Below the pieces are notes generated by a model. The model made no database searches. It worked only from the letters and a program-made list of their open reading frames with translations, and was not told the DNA's origin. Shown piece after piece: positions 15,001 through 30,000 of a stretch of DNA of 64,000 nt. Each line of letters starts with the position of its first letter. Position 1 is the stretch's first letter. The DNA lies in assembly GCA_002633005.1 (NCBI GenBank), contig NMRA01000308.1, forward strand, positions 62,001 to 126,000, given 5' to 3'. This DNA is from Phoronis australis (lineage: Eukaryota > Phoronida > Phoronidae). The position numbers were made by a program, and so were the translations under genes.

Positions 15001-18000
15001 TTCATCTACACAAAGATGCCACTACAGGAAAGTAACTCTGATGTGTCCTCTACACGTAGCTTGGTAGTCAAAGCCAATATCCTCATTAATGGTTCAAGTA
15101 AATTCAGTATAGAAACTAAACTCATACTGCTTCAATCTGTTGTATCATTTGTTTATCATAGTCTGTTGTTGTATTGATGTGTTGTAAGTCAATGTCACAT
15201 TTCACTTTTCTCTTTCTGTTATTCTTGTATATAATGATCACAGTTGAATACTTCTATTTATTATTTATTATTGTGTGTTCATTGTCAAAACGACTGAGCT
15301 ACTCTCTTGTATGTATCCACTACTAAGACTGAGCTCAGAGAGGTAGGATACAGCTCTGTGCAATGCTCTATTGTCTGCCAGTAAAGCCAGTATTTGAAAC
15401 TGTTTCCCCAAACGAGAGTCCAGGGCTCAAACCACTAAGCCAAACTGTCTCCTAAATCTTTTGATTTAGACCACTTGCTACTAGAAAATAAACTGTACTG
15501 AAATACTGTACATTAATCAACTCAGAGGCAATTTCTGAGCTTGTATAAGGCCAGGATACAGAAGTTGTCTTGTCACGGACGACTATTTTATGCACAAGGC
15601 ATGATCTCAAGTATTGATAAACATTAGTTTTTTCACGCCAAGAAATCACAGTGACTTCTAATCTGGATATAAAAAAGATGAGATCAGTTTCATAGCAACA
15701 AGGGGCCTAAATCAAAAGTTTCTTAACAGAACATGAATTAACAAATTTAAAGTGCCACAGGACTGGGAAATATCAACATACCACATTTTGAAGAGTTGCG
15801 TCTGAGATTCCTGATATGGTGCTAACAGGATGTTGCCTTCGTTCCTCTGGGTCAGAAATATGTTCTGCCCTCTGTTGCTCAAACTGTCTGTACATGCGTG
15901 ACATGTGGATACGGAAGTCCTCGTAGGATATCTGAAATGGTGGCATAGTTACGTGATGCATGATAATGACGGAAAAGGAAATACATGCAACATTACTCTG
16001 CAGTACACTTACTAACATGGCTTGCAACTGACTGCAGGAAAACATTTTAGATGTCTTTTATCCTAGCTTGGAACTCATCATCACGTTAAGAATTAGAATG
16101 CAATTTAAGTTCCACCAATGCTCTAAAATGTTAGAATTAAGTCAATCTTGCATTGGAAAACTGCCCGCATTTACTATATGTCTATACAATAGGACTGAAT
16201 AGGGCCTAATTTGAATATGCAGCTCAATGGTTTGTGTGGTGGACTGACAACTGAGAGGTGGTGGATTCAACCTCAGGCTGATGCAGTCCTGCAGTACTTC
16301 CCGGGCAAAGCACTTATTCAAACTATCTTGCTACAGTTGACTCAGCTGCAAATAGTGCCCTTAAATAGTCTAGTGTCCTGTCCACAGTGGAAGTTGAAAG
16401 ACACACCCCCTCACACTACAGAAGCTGGAGTTTGTAGCTGGTCCTATGAGCCTGATGGATGGTGAAGGATTTACTTTACAATGGCTCTGCCAGGACCCCT
16501 AATCCAAGTGTTTCCTTAGAGTGCAGTGTGGCCAGAGTATCCAACAGACCCTGCTATGACCCCCAGCACACCCTAGTGGTTACTTTAGAATGAAGTATGG
16601 ATGAAATATCTATCCACATCCTGCCATGACTCCCAATGCCCCCTGGTGGTAACCTTAGGATGCAGTATGATCAGAATATCTAACCACACCCTGCCAGAGT
16701 TCCAAGTGTCCACGAGTGGTTACTTAGAGCACAATATGGCCAGAATACCTATGCACACCCTGTCAGAGATCTTCCAGTGCCCCCTAGTGGTTACCTTAGA
16801 ATGCAATATGGCCAGAGTATCTATCCACACCCTCCAGCCTCCATACTCCAGTTTGATAGCATGGTGTAGAAGCATGCGGAACAATGACATCACCATCTCT
16901 GTCACGCGTTTCTCGTCCTCTCCACGGGGATAGATGTGTGCAAGCGAGAACAGCCAGTCCTGCCATACTGACATTTGGAGGACAATTCTGGAACAAGATA
17001 AACACAAGCCATGACCTTGGAATAAACTTTTACCTTCACTGTTTCCCACTTCAATATGTCATCAATCTTACTTCAAATATACAAACTGGGGGTTTCCAGT
17101 TGCAACTAACACAGCTGAAGACATTACAACAGTGCTCAAGTGAAAACTGATGTCATTATTTAATATTCAATGAGCTACATGAAATGCTATAGACCACCAT
17201 TAACATGCAGATTGATGTTCAAGACTCCTCCCAATTCATCACAAGTATGTTACCTTTTATTCTCCTTGCTGTTAGTACACATGATAGTGAGGTCAGACAG
17301 GAACCTCCTCTTGACGTCCATTAACTCAAGACTTGGTGTGGAATGTTTGATCATTACCGCAACCACCTTGAGAATTACTGTAAATAAACACACGATATTA
17401 CAGCACCTGGTATGAGACCATAAACTATTGTAGATGGACTGCCAACTCTGTACATTCTGTGCACACAAATCGTGCTGTGAAGTCACTATTCACAAGTGAC
17501 ACCTGGGCGAGTCACCGTTTTACTTCTGGCAAGTAAGTCGTCAGCTCACTAACCGGAAAGTGCTAACTCCTATGAGAATTCCATAAGAAAATATCTGAGT
17601 TGCGAAAATGATGTCTGTGATCTATGATGTGACCACAATTTAGAATCTTATAGCCAATTTCCTGTAATAATTAATGGTTTCTTGTTTAAAAGTCATTCCA
17701 TGCACACAATGTTGTATTTGGTAAAAAGAAGCTGTTAGAAATGAACTTAAATAAGCCCAGCTGAATATATGGCTGACTGGGGCACATATTTCAAGAAACA
17801 GATGCACGATTGAATCCTAAAACTTTGAACAATTTCAAAGAAAATGGACGTCAGGCAAATATTTGGATATGACTTTTAGCCCCAAATAAGCCATCCAGCC
17901 TTTGCAGTAATTTTCTTTGTTTGACAAAGTGAAGCTGTTCACAACAATTGAAATGGTAATGATGCAATTGTTTGCTTTAAGCAGGACAGCGAATTGTAAC

Positions 18001-21000
18001 TTGGTGGTAAATTGTTTAACAAAGTGAAGCTTACGTGGATTCTCCAGTCTATAAGTTGAATCAGGCTCCGGGTGAGGGCCGGCCACTATCTGACTAGTGA
18101 TGTGCTCTGTGAGGATCTGAAGTAAATAAACTCATACTTACACCCACAACTAGATGAGAATGTACAATGTCTCAAGAAACTAACAAAACCAGAATAACAT
18201 TAACTATCTTACAGTGCTTGTTCAATTATTTTCCACAAAAGTTGTCATTTTTGTAACTTTCAAAAGGCAAATGATAAACTCATCCAAAAGTTGCTTCAGG
18301 GCATCAAGATTAAACAACAAGCTAATCATCGGCTGAAATAAATGAACAATTACTGTTATTAGTTGGTTTCTTAACTTAAGAAATTAAAGAATTTGTTTAA
18401 TAAAGATCATAAGTAGTAGTAAATTTCCCAGGTTATGTGTCACTCGAGTAATCCATTGCTTACCAAAGCCTGACCTACACAATTGTAACTCTATATAAAT
18501 ATACATAGTACAGAGATATCTGAATCAAAATGAAGTGCAACAAAATATGAATTTTACTTTGCAACAAAATATGAATTTTACTTTCTTAGTGTCAACATAT
18601 CCATCACACTTTTGTGATAAAATGCTCTGCAAAACCCTGATAGTTAGTTGCAAACTATTAAATATATCGTCAATTAACTCCGCCAGAGGGTGTAATCCTT
18701 GCCACTGTTACCTCAAAGAGAGCGTTGTAGGTTGTCATGGTTATTGTCTTTGTGTTGAGCAAGAGTCGTTCAGACAAAAGAGAGAAGAGGTTGTGAGGGG
18801 CCATAACACTGTGCTTCCTCCTGCAACACAAAGTATGACATAGTTACCTCAGCCACTGACATACAGGCATATAGGGGGCGCTGTGTACATTAAGGCTAGT
18901 GTCGTGCACAGGAGACTGCTTGAAATGCTAATGACAATATTCAACCTTGAGGTAAAGATCACAACTTACTCTAAGTTCAATTGTTCACAGATCAAACTGC
19001 CGGTCAATAGCTGACCCTACAACACCTGTTAGTTACGCACATCACCATTAACAATAACTTTTCTAATGATTCAGTTGAACATTCAGCTCTCATGTTTAGA
19101 TTATTGAAGTACCATGCAGTGTAACCATTTTTTCATTCATGTTTTAGGGAGGAACCTTTTATTTTGGTAGTTTAATACAGCAGCTTAGGGTTCCTAATTA
19201 GGCATGATAACACCATGAACTGAACACAGTGTATAGATTGCTTCAAAACAAAGATTCGCCTCTGTTCATTTGATTGATTCAGTTTGAAGTTTGTGGTGTG
19301 TGGAACTTCAACATAACATGTATAACAATTACAACGGATTCCAAAGCCAAGGACATTTCAGTTATAATATACGATCATATGTACAAATTGAAAAATACAA
19401 TTATCGCTAAAAAATAAAATTACCAACTGAAAAATAAAATTACCAAAAAATAACTTAATTTTGTTACGTGAGACTTACTAAGTGAACAAAACTACAATCA
19501 GTGTTAGTTTTGTTAGGAAAAACGTTGTTAAAGTGGCCACATCTGGTGAAATCTGAGCTTACCAGAATCAAAAAAATCTACATTTTATTTGCCTAAAATA
19601 TTCTGAATTATGAGAACAAGTGATCAATTTATTATTGTGTGATATTTCCATGGTGTTCCATGAAACACTGTCACTTTTTTCCTTTACTTGATGGCAATGA
19701 TTTTTTGACATATAGTTCCCCAGGTAATCACCAGGTAGAACATAATATAAATTCATATTATTCAGCATGTAACTAAGAAATAGACAATTTGAACTAACCT
19801 TATAGTGAGAGTGTCATTTAGAAGAATACTGTACAAAGAATAGTAAGACACACCATTTCTCAAAATACACTGAAGACGAAAATTAATGTTAAAACTGTAA
19901 AATCAACGACAAAAAGATTGGCCACTTCACTGCAGACATTTAAGAGCGAGAAACCAGCTTGCAACTTTTCCAAGTAAGTGAATTTTACTTTATATGCAAA
20001 ATGGAGATCAGTTTTTGATTTCCACAGAGTAATTACTGATCAGGTGCTTTTCAGATGATATGTGCACATTTCAGATTAACATATACTTTACATTAGCATG
20101 TTTGCTGTGAGCCTGTTGACATTAAATGGATACAAGTGATTATCTGGGACTTAACACCCATACTGTCCCCTACCTGACAAGGGAGTAACAAACTACTACA
20201 CTACATGGCTAAAAGACACCCCCATTGCTAGGTACCTCTCATCAACCCTTTCCAATCAACATGAAGTACATCCCCAATCAGGAGATAATAGGCGACCTTG
20301 ACATTCACTAAGTGATGCAAATGAAGAACAGTCCTCTGTTTATCATCTGAACAGACTGAGAACAGAAACTTTACAACCAATATGCGGGCATGTGGAATAG
20401 AGGTCCCATGTGACTACCTGAATGCAGGCATTTCAGCCTACAAGTGGGGCTGTTGCTTCACTAGCATCCCCTATTGAATTTTGAGTTACCCGTTGGCAAT
20501 ACTGGTCCCACGGCACTTATCACTGCTTTGAACAAGACCTATAATATTCATATGTTCAACCATGACTCATTCACTTACTTGGGTGTACTCCTCATCAGGA
20601 AGTAGCCCAACAGTTTGAGTGCCTGAATACGGACAGCCTCACTAGAGGACGCCAGTAGTTTAAACACGGTCCTGATGCCGTTGTTACGGTCAAATGCCGG
20701 TACCATCGACGATGGATGCTCAGACATCAGAGACACCAACAGGTGGAGAACATCAATCAGATTGTCATCCTGTGGAAGCGACAAACAAAACTTGATGAGA
20801 AGTTAGAAGTGACTACACCACAGCAAAACTCACTATTATCACATAGAGTGTTCAAATAATTTCCAATGGAACTGAAGACGTGCAGGTAAAAATTTTTTAG
20901 TTTTTGATATGGTAAAATCTCACTAATTTTGGACAAAAATAATTCACCAAAATTGTTCTTTCTTCATGGAAAAGGTAACTTCTGGACTTTAACATCCACC

Positions 21001-24000
21001 ATAACTCCTAAAAAATATGTGGCTTAAGATACAGAGTTGCAGAACTACCCTGGGAAAGGTTTACTCTATGTATTCAGTCAAAAGCTAGTCTCACACCTAA
21101 CTACTACTAGTCTAGTGAACAACTCGAAAATGAGGCCATTTGATCGGATGTTTTAACATTGATACTAAGCTACGATCTGATTTGTATGCGTATTTCAACA
21201 TTTCAAATCATCTCTCATTTCTTTTACTTTCTATAATGTTTCTGAGACAAAATACACATTCAGTTGTTGCTCAATGATTTCATTTGCACATTGTTCTTTT
21301 TGGATAATATAACATACGAATAAAGAAGCTCAGTTGTTGAGTAAACCAAAACAAAGTTTTGCTTGAATGACAAATTGTGAGCCGTGGGCGTGGCATTCAT
21401 TGTCAGTGGGGATGGCATTCATTGTCAGGATTATCACTCAAGTTAAAGCAGTTAATATTGTCAAAGCATGTTCTTTATGTTCAGCTAATTTGAATATACC
21501 GGTTGACCTCATCCTCATTTGACCAATGGAGAATACGATGTCAGAGGGTTTTTCACCAGAATCTATTGATAGTAGAGGCTGGATTCCAGACTGATCAAAA
21601 GTGTGAACCAACTATGCCATCTAGTGTTCAATCCCTAGAACTACAAGCAACTCCAGTGTCGCTACCAGAGACAAATTAGTGGAAAGGTGCAAGGAGTTGT
21701 AACAGAGTTGCAATAAACCAGAGTTTTGCTAATGGGAAAGTGACACAAATTATAAAGATTTTACCATATCAGTGACTAAAGGTTAGGAGAATGTTAAAGT
21801 ACCCCTCACATAGCAGTGTTTGGAGTCAAGCAGGTTGATCTAATCATGGAGAATTTAATAAGTCATCAGAACTACTGGTCAAATCACAGTAATTTTCTTA
21901 ATTCTACTGAATTACAGGGACTTGTTCAAATCTCAAGGTGTTAAAATTATAAATTTTGAGAATGGATAACAAGCACTATTAATAATTAAGTTATTCTGCT
22001 ACTGATTTCTTAAAAGTGCAATTAAAAGTAAGCAGCTCAAAGTAGTTACACGATGACATAAACTGTCTACATTTCAACTAACCATTTATTCAGAAAAATG
22101 AAACGGAGAGTTGCCAGAATAACAGATTCAGTTAACAAAGAGATGAAGATTGTGAGATCACAAAATCACACAGTGTGCTTTGTTTGAGGCAGATGATACA
22201 ATAAAAACAATGAAGAAGACCTGAGGTACACTTCACAAACAGTCTCTACCTGACAGAAGCAACACTGGGTGCGGTTAAATGAACAAATGAATTAATTTTG
22301 CACAAACAGACAACAACATTACAGGATATTTGACAGAGCATAATTAAACTTAGTAATGTTAGATTTCAGATTATATCCAGATAAAGTTTGAAGATCTTCC
22401 AATCAAAACAACTACAAATAACAAACTTTAACAGCACAGATACCAGTGACACTACACTACCCTGCAAGACATGGTGGCTTTCAAAATAATTAAAACTTGA
22501 AATACCAGAATTAAAGGTGGACAAAAAGCATCAACATTTTTCATGAAATTACACAAGTCTTGAGGTGAGCACGGATAACAACTAACATCACAGATTGTCT
22601 AGATTTGAAGATTGAATGGGAATCCAGAGATAACTAAGCCGAGACAGTGAAGTTGTGCATCACTGCCATTACATGTACCCACCTCATGTACAGTGGAGAG
22701 GTAGTTCAACATAGCCTGTAGTTCATCTTCCAGTATACCCTGGCCTCTGATCACCAGCTGCTTCAGGTAGAGCAGAATGTAGGCACGTAAGGCAACCACC
22801 TGCTCACGGCTGGGCCGAGAACCATCTGAAATTGGAGGTAGTGCTAATTATAATACTTCAGCCAGAGTGACGTAAGTGTCTCTATGCAGTTTACAAGCAC
22901 AGATATTATTATGTCTTATACTGAAGTGAGCCCAATTCACGGAGGACACAGCCTGTCATAATATTCATATGTTGCTGGTGTCAATGTACTGTCACAATAA
23001 CAAAGACTATTACACAGTTATTACTTGCCATCACTTACCTACACCCCTGGGCATGATGCCGCTCCTATGTTGAGGGTTGATCACCCAGTAGTAGTAGACC
23101 AGTGTATTCATCGTAGTGAGCACACCGCTAACACGGCGGATGTTGTTATAGATGTGAGAGTCGGCCACAAACTCTGTAGCCAGGTATGTGTACAGTTTGA
23201 TTTGTACCTGCATGGATAAGGCAATAAAAACAAAAAGTCCAAGTTCAAAATTCTCAGCAGCAATAGTCAATTACAGGGGTCCCACACTTTGAGGACCAGT
23301 CTTCTCTACTTAGTGACTAGTGACTTCACACAATTGTTACAGACTAGACAAACACACCCTTCAATACTTACCGTAGTTTGTTTCTCAGTGGTGAATCATT
23401 ACCACACAGTGGCATCATGTAAACACTTACACTGAAAAACTGAACACCACTCTATGTGAGACACTAGTGGCATCACTGCTGTCATAACAACAAGTCAAAC
23501 AAACACATGAATACAAGCCAAGGCACTGGCAGAGCACTGCACAGTCATGATGATCCTACAATGCTAAAACACTCCATAGTAAACTAAAGAAATCATCATC
23601 AAGCTGTGCAATACAATGACAAGTAATGCTGCACTCCTTAAAGTATTTAGTTTCCCCTCATCTGATGCTCATTCATCCCAGATAAGTAGGTCCATAGTGG
23701 ATAAGTAGGTCCATAGTGGATAAGTAGGTCCATAGTGGATAAGTAGGTCCATAGTGGATAAGTAGGTCCATAGTGGATAAGTAGGTCCATAGTGGATAAG
23801 TAGGTCCATAGTGGATAAGTAGGTCCATAGTGGATAATTAGATCCATAGTGGATAAGTAAATACTTAGTGGATAAGTAGGTCCATAGTGGATAAGTAGGT
23901 CCATAATGGATAAGTAGGTCCATAGTGGATAAGTAGATACTTAGTGGATAAGTAGATACTTAGTGGATAAGTAGGTCCATAGTGGATAAGTAGGTCCATA

Positions 24001-27000
24001 GTGGATAAATGAGTATACAATATGGTAAAATTTCGTTTTCTCATTTGTTCAAAATAGTGCTTAGTCATATTCAAGTTCTGCACTATAGCTACAAACAGGC
24101 AATATTTTGAAAAATCATGGGCTTTTACAACATTAGAAGCCCTTGAAAATGAAAATGTGCAATTTTGGCAACTGCTTTTTGTCTGAAATTTGTGAGACTT
24201 TACCATATGTCTTGGAGATTGTTGAAATCACCTCACATGTCCACTTCTAATAGTCAACCGCACAACTTTTTCATTCAAACTCTGATTTTCAAATTAGTAA
24301 AAAATTCTTTTATCAAAAAGGAAATGACATGCTTGGAGTCATACACATAATATACAGTCGGCCACATGAAAGAAATTGGAAATAAAATAATTCCATTTAG
24401 GTCTAAAGTAACCTAGATATTATGAAATACAGTCCATAAATACCTGTACATCAGCGTATATCCAGAGGGCTGGGTTGAAGAGTATGTGGTCCAGTAACTG
24501 TTTTAACAACTGTCCACCAGACTGCAGGTTGATCAAGTACTTGGTGAGGCGAAGGAAACAATCAAGAACACCTTTTGTAAGGTGCTTACTGGAGGACTGA
24601 GGATTAAAGACAAAACAGTGGGCTAAGTGTACGGGTTAAAAGATACCCCGAAATAAAATAAATAATCAATTATCACCATAGAAACAAATACAGACATACA
24701 TTCATGATCAGAGGTCCAGTAAAGGACAAATATTGGTGACGCTTTAGATTCCTCCATCATAGCATGGCAGAAATGACATTCACCCGTTCACAAACCGGCT
24801 AAAAAAAAGCTTAACTGCTAGTATTAAGAAAACATCAGTTACATGAACAGTTACAAGTTTGTACTTTTGTGGAACTTAGCAAGTGGTTTGGGTTACTTAA
24901 AAGTGCTGCCATATCTTCTAACACTTTTGTAACTAGACAGCTTATTTCAAAGAAGAAACATGGCCAGGGGTAAGACGAATTTATCAGAGGCTGAATGCGT
25001 TTTGAAATCAATTCTCGCTTAAAAGCAATTTGGTTGGTGAGGAAAACAAATTAACTGCTGGCAAAAGTGTCCCTTTACAAACAGCTCATCTGTCAAAATG
25101 CTCACCAGTGAAACTGCTGTTTTCACTACTCATGTGAACATAGTGCCCAGTAGAAATGGGGTGCACACTCCTTGAACCAATCTCTTAATCCACTTTTGAA
25201 ACACGCAGTGATGGTACTAACACAGAGTTGTGAATGGCTGGTCTGATGGTGAATATTCAAGTCACATAAATATCCCTGAGGAAGGTCCACCATGAATGGG
25301 AATGCGTAGTGTCTTTAATTGTACAGATCAAAATTTGCAGGTATTTCTTCAATATATTAATTCAGGCATTTACACAGCGAGTTTAAAAGCATTGCAAACT
25401 CAAATTGTAAAATTCATTGAATAATTGTTTTATCTGAATAGCAATAATTACACACGAAAGAAAGTAAACTTGTAATCTGTTACCAAAGGTATGCCATACC
25501 TGACAGGTGAGAGGACCATGTGACATTGAGTAATTCACAGAAGTATGACTAGGACAAAAACATTTACAAATGTTCCTTCCTCAGGGTGGACATTAACCAC
25601 AACTCCTACCTTCTCCAGCATATTGCTGATGACCAGGAACCCCTTGTTTTGTATAAACTGTTGCTGAATAGTGACAGAGTTCTCCAACAGGTCACAGATC
25701 AGAGTCATCAGACTGGTGCTGGAAGGTGTCAGGAAACAGGTTACAAAACTACTACAACTACTATTTCATGGCTCAGACTTCAAGTTGGACATATTTTGCA
25801 ACGGTGTTATTGTTTCATTGTGCATACAGACATACCTATTGAATGCACAAATCGTGGTGTACTATATGATTTAAAATGGCATCAGTTTGTTTGCATGTTC
25901 TCACGCAAGCAGTTGATTTACGTCAACAGTTTCAATTCGCAATTGACTTATTAGAAATCTTCTGTGAATTTGTTAGATTACAAAAATTACAGGTAACATT
26001 TCTTGACATAACATACCATACAGAGAAGTCAACGAGCTCCTCTGTCGCTGAACACTCATCTTGTACACAGTCTAGTTGGCTAAAGAGTGGAAAGAGCACC
26101 TGAATGCCCCCTATTGAGTGGAGCGTGCTGTGAATGGAGTAAGTCACCACAGCCTTGACTCCCTGCAACAATGGGTGAAAGAGTGAATGTTAAAATAGTG
26201 CAAGTGGGTTTTTTACTGGAATCCTTCGTTTAATTAATTCATAACTAACCATGAGAAATTGGTGCTTACACAGGAGAATAAGAAGAAAGTTTGCAGTGCG
26301 CCAGGGAATAAAGCTTGGCCAGAACTGGTACTTAAATGTACAATGCAAACAAAGGGAGCCTTAAGCAGTTAGACCACCTCTGATTATATGATCAATCTCT
26401 ACTAACAATCAATAGATGAGATGAGCAAATAAATTTAATTTGTAATAGTCCAATGTTCATCTTTGCTCTGTACACTCGCAGTAATCTACAGAACGAAAAT
26501 GAACGGACACACAGCGAGTTTCATTGCACTAGTCTTACAAGTGAGGTAGAGTTGACTAGCAATAAAGCAGATAAAATTCAAATTATGCAGAATTTTTGTA
26601 AGTCAAACATCGAATTACGATCTTAGATCAGGTTAAAAATCTCCAGTCACATGTCCTTGCACCTTGCATTCTAAGACAAAAATCACAGAGCAGATTTTTC
26701 CAGAGACCGTGATAAAATTTTAATTATTCATTGTTCGTTAGAAAATGCAAGGACACACAGATTTCGAGATTTTTTGTTACACTGGAGCAAAGATATGATT
26801 CGTTTTGATGTATAAAATATAAAAAAACTCTATTTAATTTTTACTTCAGCCATCTTATTTGCTAAACTAGCAACTCAACTTTAGATCAAAAAGAATTTGC
26901 TGCCTCTGATGCACTGATGTTAAACACAATGCATCAAGAGTAACAAATAAGAGCCTACCTCCAGCATCAGGGCATGTGGTGTGTGTACAAAGATGGCAGG

Positions 27001-30000
27001 GTTGCCCTTGGGTGATGACTCCAGAATGAGTTGACTATCACAACTCACAGGGTTATACATGAACACTATGCAGTTGGTCAGTTTACCGTCATAAACCAGC
27101 TGAAAGGATAGCATGTGAACAGATGAAATGATTCAAAAGGAAGCAAATATTCTAATATTGAAAAGCTGTTATTCAGTTTAAATTGCAACAGTCGAAAGTA
27201 TTATTTTTAGATGACTGACATATGAGTGTCACTGAGTCACACTGCGTAGGTAAGCAGACATATGAGTGTCACTTTACTGAGTCCTACTGAGTAGGAAAGC
27301 ATACATGAGTTTCATTTTACTGAGTTCTACTGAGTAGGTAAGCAGATGTATATGTGTCACTTTACAGAGTTCTACTGTAAAAGTAGGAAAGCATACATGA
27401 GTTTCATTTTACTGAGTTCCACTGAGTAGGTTAGCAGATGTATATGTGTCACTTTACTGAGTCTCACTGAGTTGGTAAACACTGTCATCACAAGTACTAG
27501 AAAAATAAGTGATACCATGTCTCAAATATTTCCAGAATTTGGTTCACGTTGTGATGTCCCATAGGTTCCATATTGGGAAGAAAAACAACTCTCACAGGGA
27601 TCATTTTAGAAAAACTTTGCTCTGTAGAATTGACCAACAAAGTCCCAAGTCTATGGGTCAATTTGTAGGACTTTAAGGCCATGTTAGTTTTTTGTACTTT
27701 TTCCATTCCTATTTAAAAGGGCCCATTGGCCAGAGTTGAGTAATCACAGTACGTCAATGAAATTATTTTTGCACCAATTACGCAAGGAACCCTCCTAAAA
27801 TTATCCCAGCTCACAAGTGAGTGTGCAATAATTTAACTGGAAACGTGGAACATTCGTCTGCAACGAAAACATTGCAGACGGTCACCCTAATCCATCATCA
27901 CTGATTCGACATGACAGCATAACACAAGCAGCTCTCATTGGTCAACTGAAGACCTCAGAATTGTATCCATTTTACATGATAAAGCACAATACCTTTCTCT
28001 GGTGCTCGTTAAGTAAACTTTGACTTTCATTTTCAAATCTGTATTGGCTCTGAAACGAAAACATAAACTACCACTTCAGAGAAAGACAATTGGTCAACGC
28101 TTGTAGTCAACTCCGATAGTATTCATTTTATTACGCAGTGTTAGAACATTGCAAGAGTTATAATCTGATAAGAAATTGATACAAAATATTAAAAAATTAT
28201 TAACTTATTAGACAGACTTTCAAATGTGTGAACTCTTTTGTTGAAATGCGCGTTCAAATACTGAATAAATTTACTTTGTATGCCGGTCCCATCCTCCACA
28301 TGGCATAGACTGTTGCAGGTTGGAGGGCCTCACTGAACAGATATACTGTAGAGATCTGGCCGCAGAAAGCGACATCTGGTGTCAGATCTGGGTTGGAGCC
28401 AATGTAGCATTTGTCAAAAGGCTGAAATTATAGAGAAGAAGGATTAATGAAATGTGAGCGTTTTTAACATGATACTGAAGAGGACCAGGTTGTTGAGATA
28501 TTATACATGATCTGAAATAAAAGAGAAGAAGGATTAATGAAAGTGACAAACACTGAACGTTTTTAACACGACACTGAAGAGGACCAGGTTGTTAAGATAT
28601 TATACATGATTTTGTAATTTTGTCAAATGTTTAATGAAACATTGCCATGGCATATCGAATACACCACACACAAATCTATTGAAATAAATCACCATACATT
28701 TCACAATAGCTTGACCCAATAGCGTAAGCATCGAATCTGTATATTCTCAACACAGTAAACATTTGATGGAAATGAACATTATGCGGACCTGAACACAATT
28801 CTTTCTACCGAGTTCACAAGTTGTCAAAGATGCGTAGTTCTTATAAACCAGATGTTTTCAATATCAAGATTTGCGATGATTCTTCACAAGAAGACACCAC
28901 ACAATTTACACTTTCCCCAATTTGGAAGTTGACAAAGCAGGAAAAAATGATTTTGAAATGATTGCACATATAATAAAAACATAATAAATAAAGACAACAT
29001 AAACATTGAAGGTTGCATGTCAACCTTTCTGACTGGTTAATATTGAGAGCTTCATCCACAAATAGTTTAATTATTCAAAGTGACTGTAAACAGCATTCTG
29101 TCCAAAAAGTGAACTTTTAATTTCGACCAGTTACTGCTATAAAACTGGTCTCAACATGATTTCTTGTTCCTATGATTAGAAGCGATTCCTGGGTTTGAAC
29201 TGACAGTATACTATTCCTTGAGACCATGCTTGGTCCATTAAATAAAGTATACTATTCCTTGAGACCATGCCTGGTCCATTAAATCAGAGTATACTATTTC
29301 TTGAGACCATGCTTGGTCCATTAAATCACAGTATACTATTCCTTGAGACCATGCTTGATCCATTAAATAACAGTATACTATTCCTTGAGACCATGCTTGG
29401 TCCATTAAATAACAATATACTATTCCTTGAGACCATGCTTGGTCCATTAAATCAGAGTATACTTTCCCTTGAGACCATGCTCAGTCCATTAAATAACAGT
29501 TTACTATTCCTTAAGACCATGCTTGGTCTATTAAATCAGAATATACTATTCCTTGAGACCATGCTTGGTCCATTAAATAACAGTATACTATTCCTTGACA
29601 CCATGCTTGGTCCATTAAATAACAGTATACTATTCCTTGAGACCATAACTGGTCCATTAAATAACAGTATACTATTCCTTGAGACCATGCTTGGTCCGTT
29701 AAATCAGAGTATACTATTCCTTGAGACCATGCTTGGTCCATTAAACGACATAGCATGATATGCCACTTAGTATAGCCAGGTCTAAAGTTACAACAAAGTG
29801 TCATTTAAAATCCTAAAATCACCTCTTATTTGACTAAGGAACAATTTGACATCAATAACAATGAGTGGTCTAAATTAAAAGATGTTTCTGTGATGGATGA
29901 TGGGTTTGTAGCCACTAAACTCAATTTGCAAATTGCAAGACAGCTAGCTTTAAACACTGTACTTCAGCAAACGGCTGCCTCAACTGAACAACTTCCTTCA

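Larger units (their letters stand above)
16988..18711. other. Introns 20, 19 and 18 (16,988–17,253; 17,378–18,034; 18,117–18,711): nothing recognised
   Basis: Only a 24-bp duplication at 18,536–18,585 (CAACAAAATATGAATTTTAC twice). Confidence 0.5.

Noticed and set aside
23647-24206. Minus-strand frames with repeated LIHYGPTYP
   Set aside because: By-product of the 19-bp minisatellite.
29238-29804. Long open frames with 14-residue repeats on both strands
   Set aside because: By-product of the 42-bp minisatellite in intron 8.
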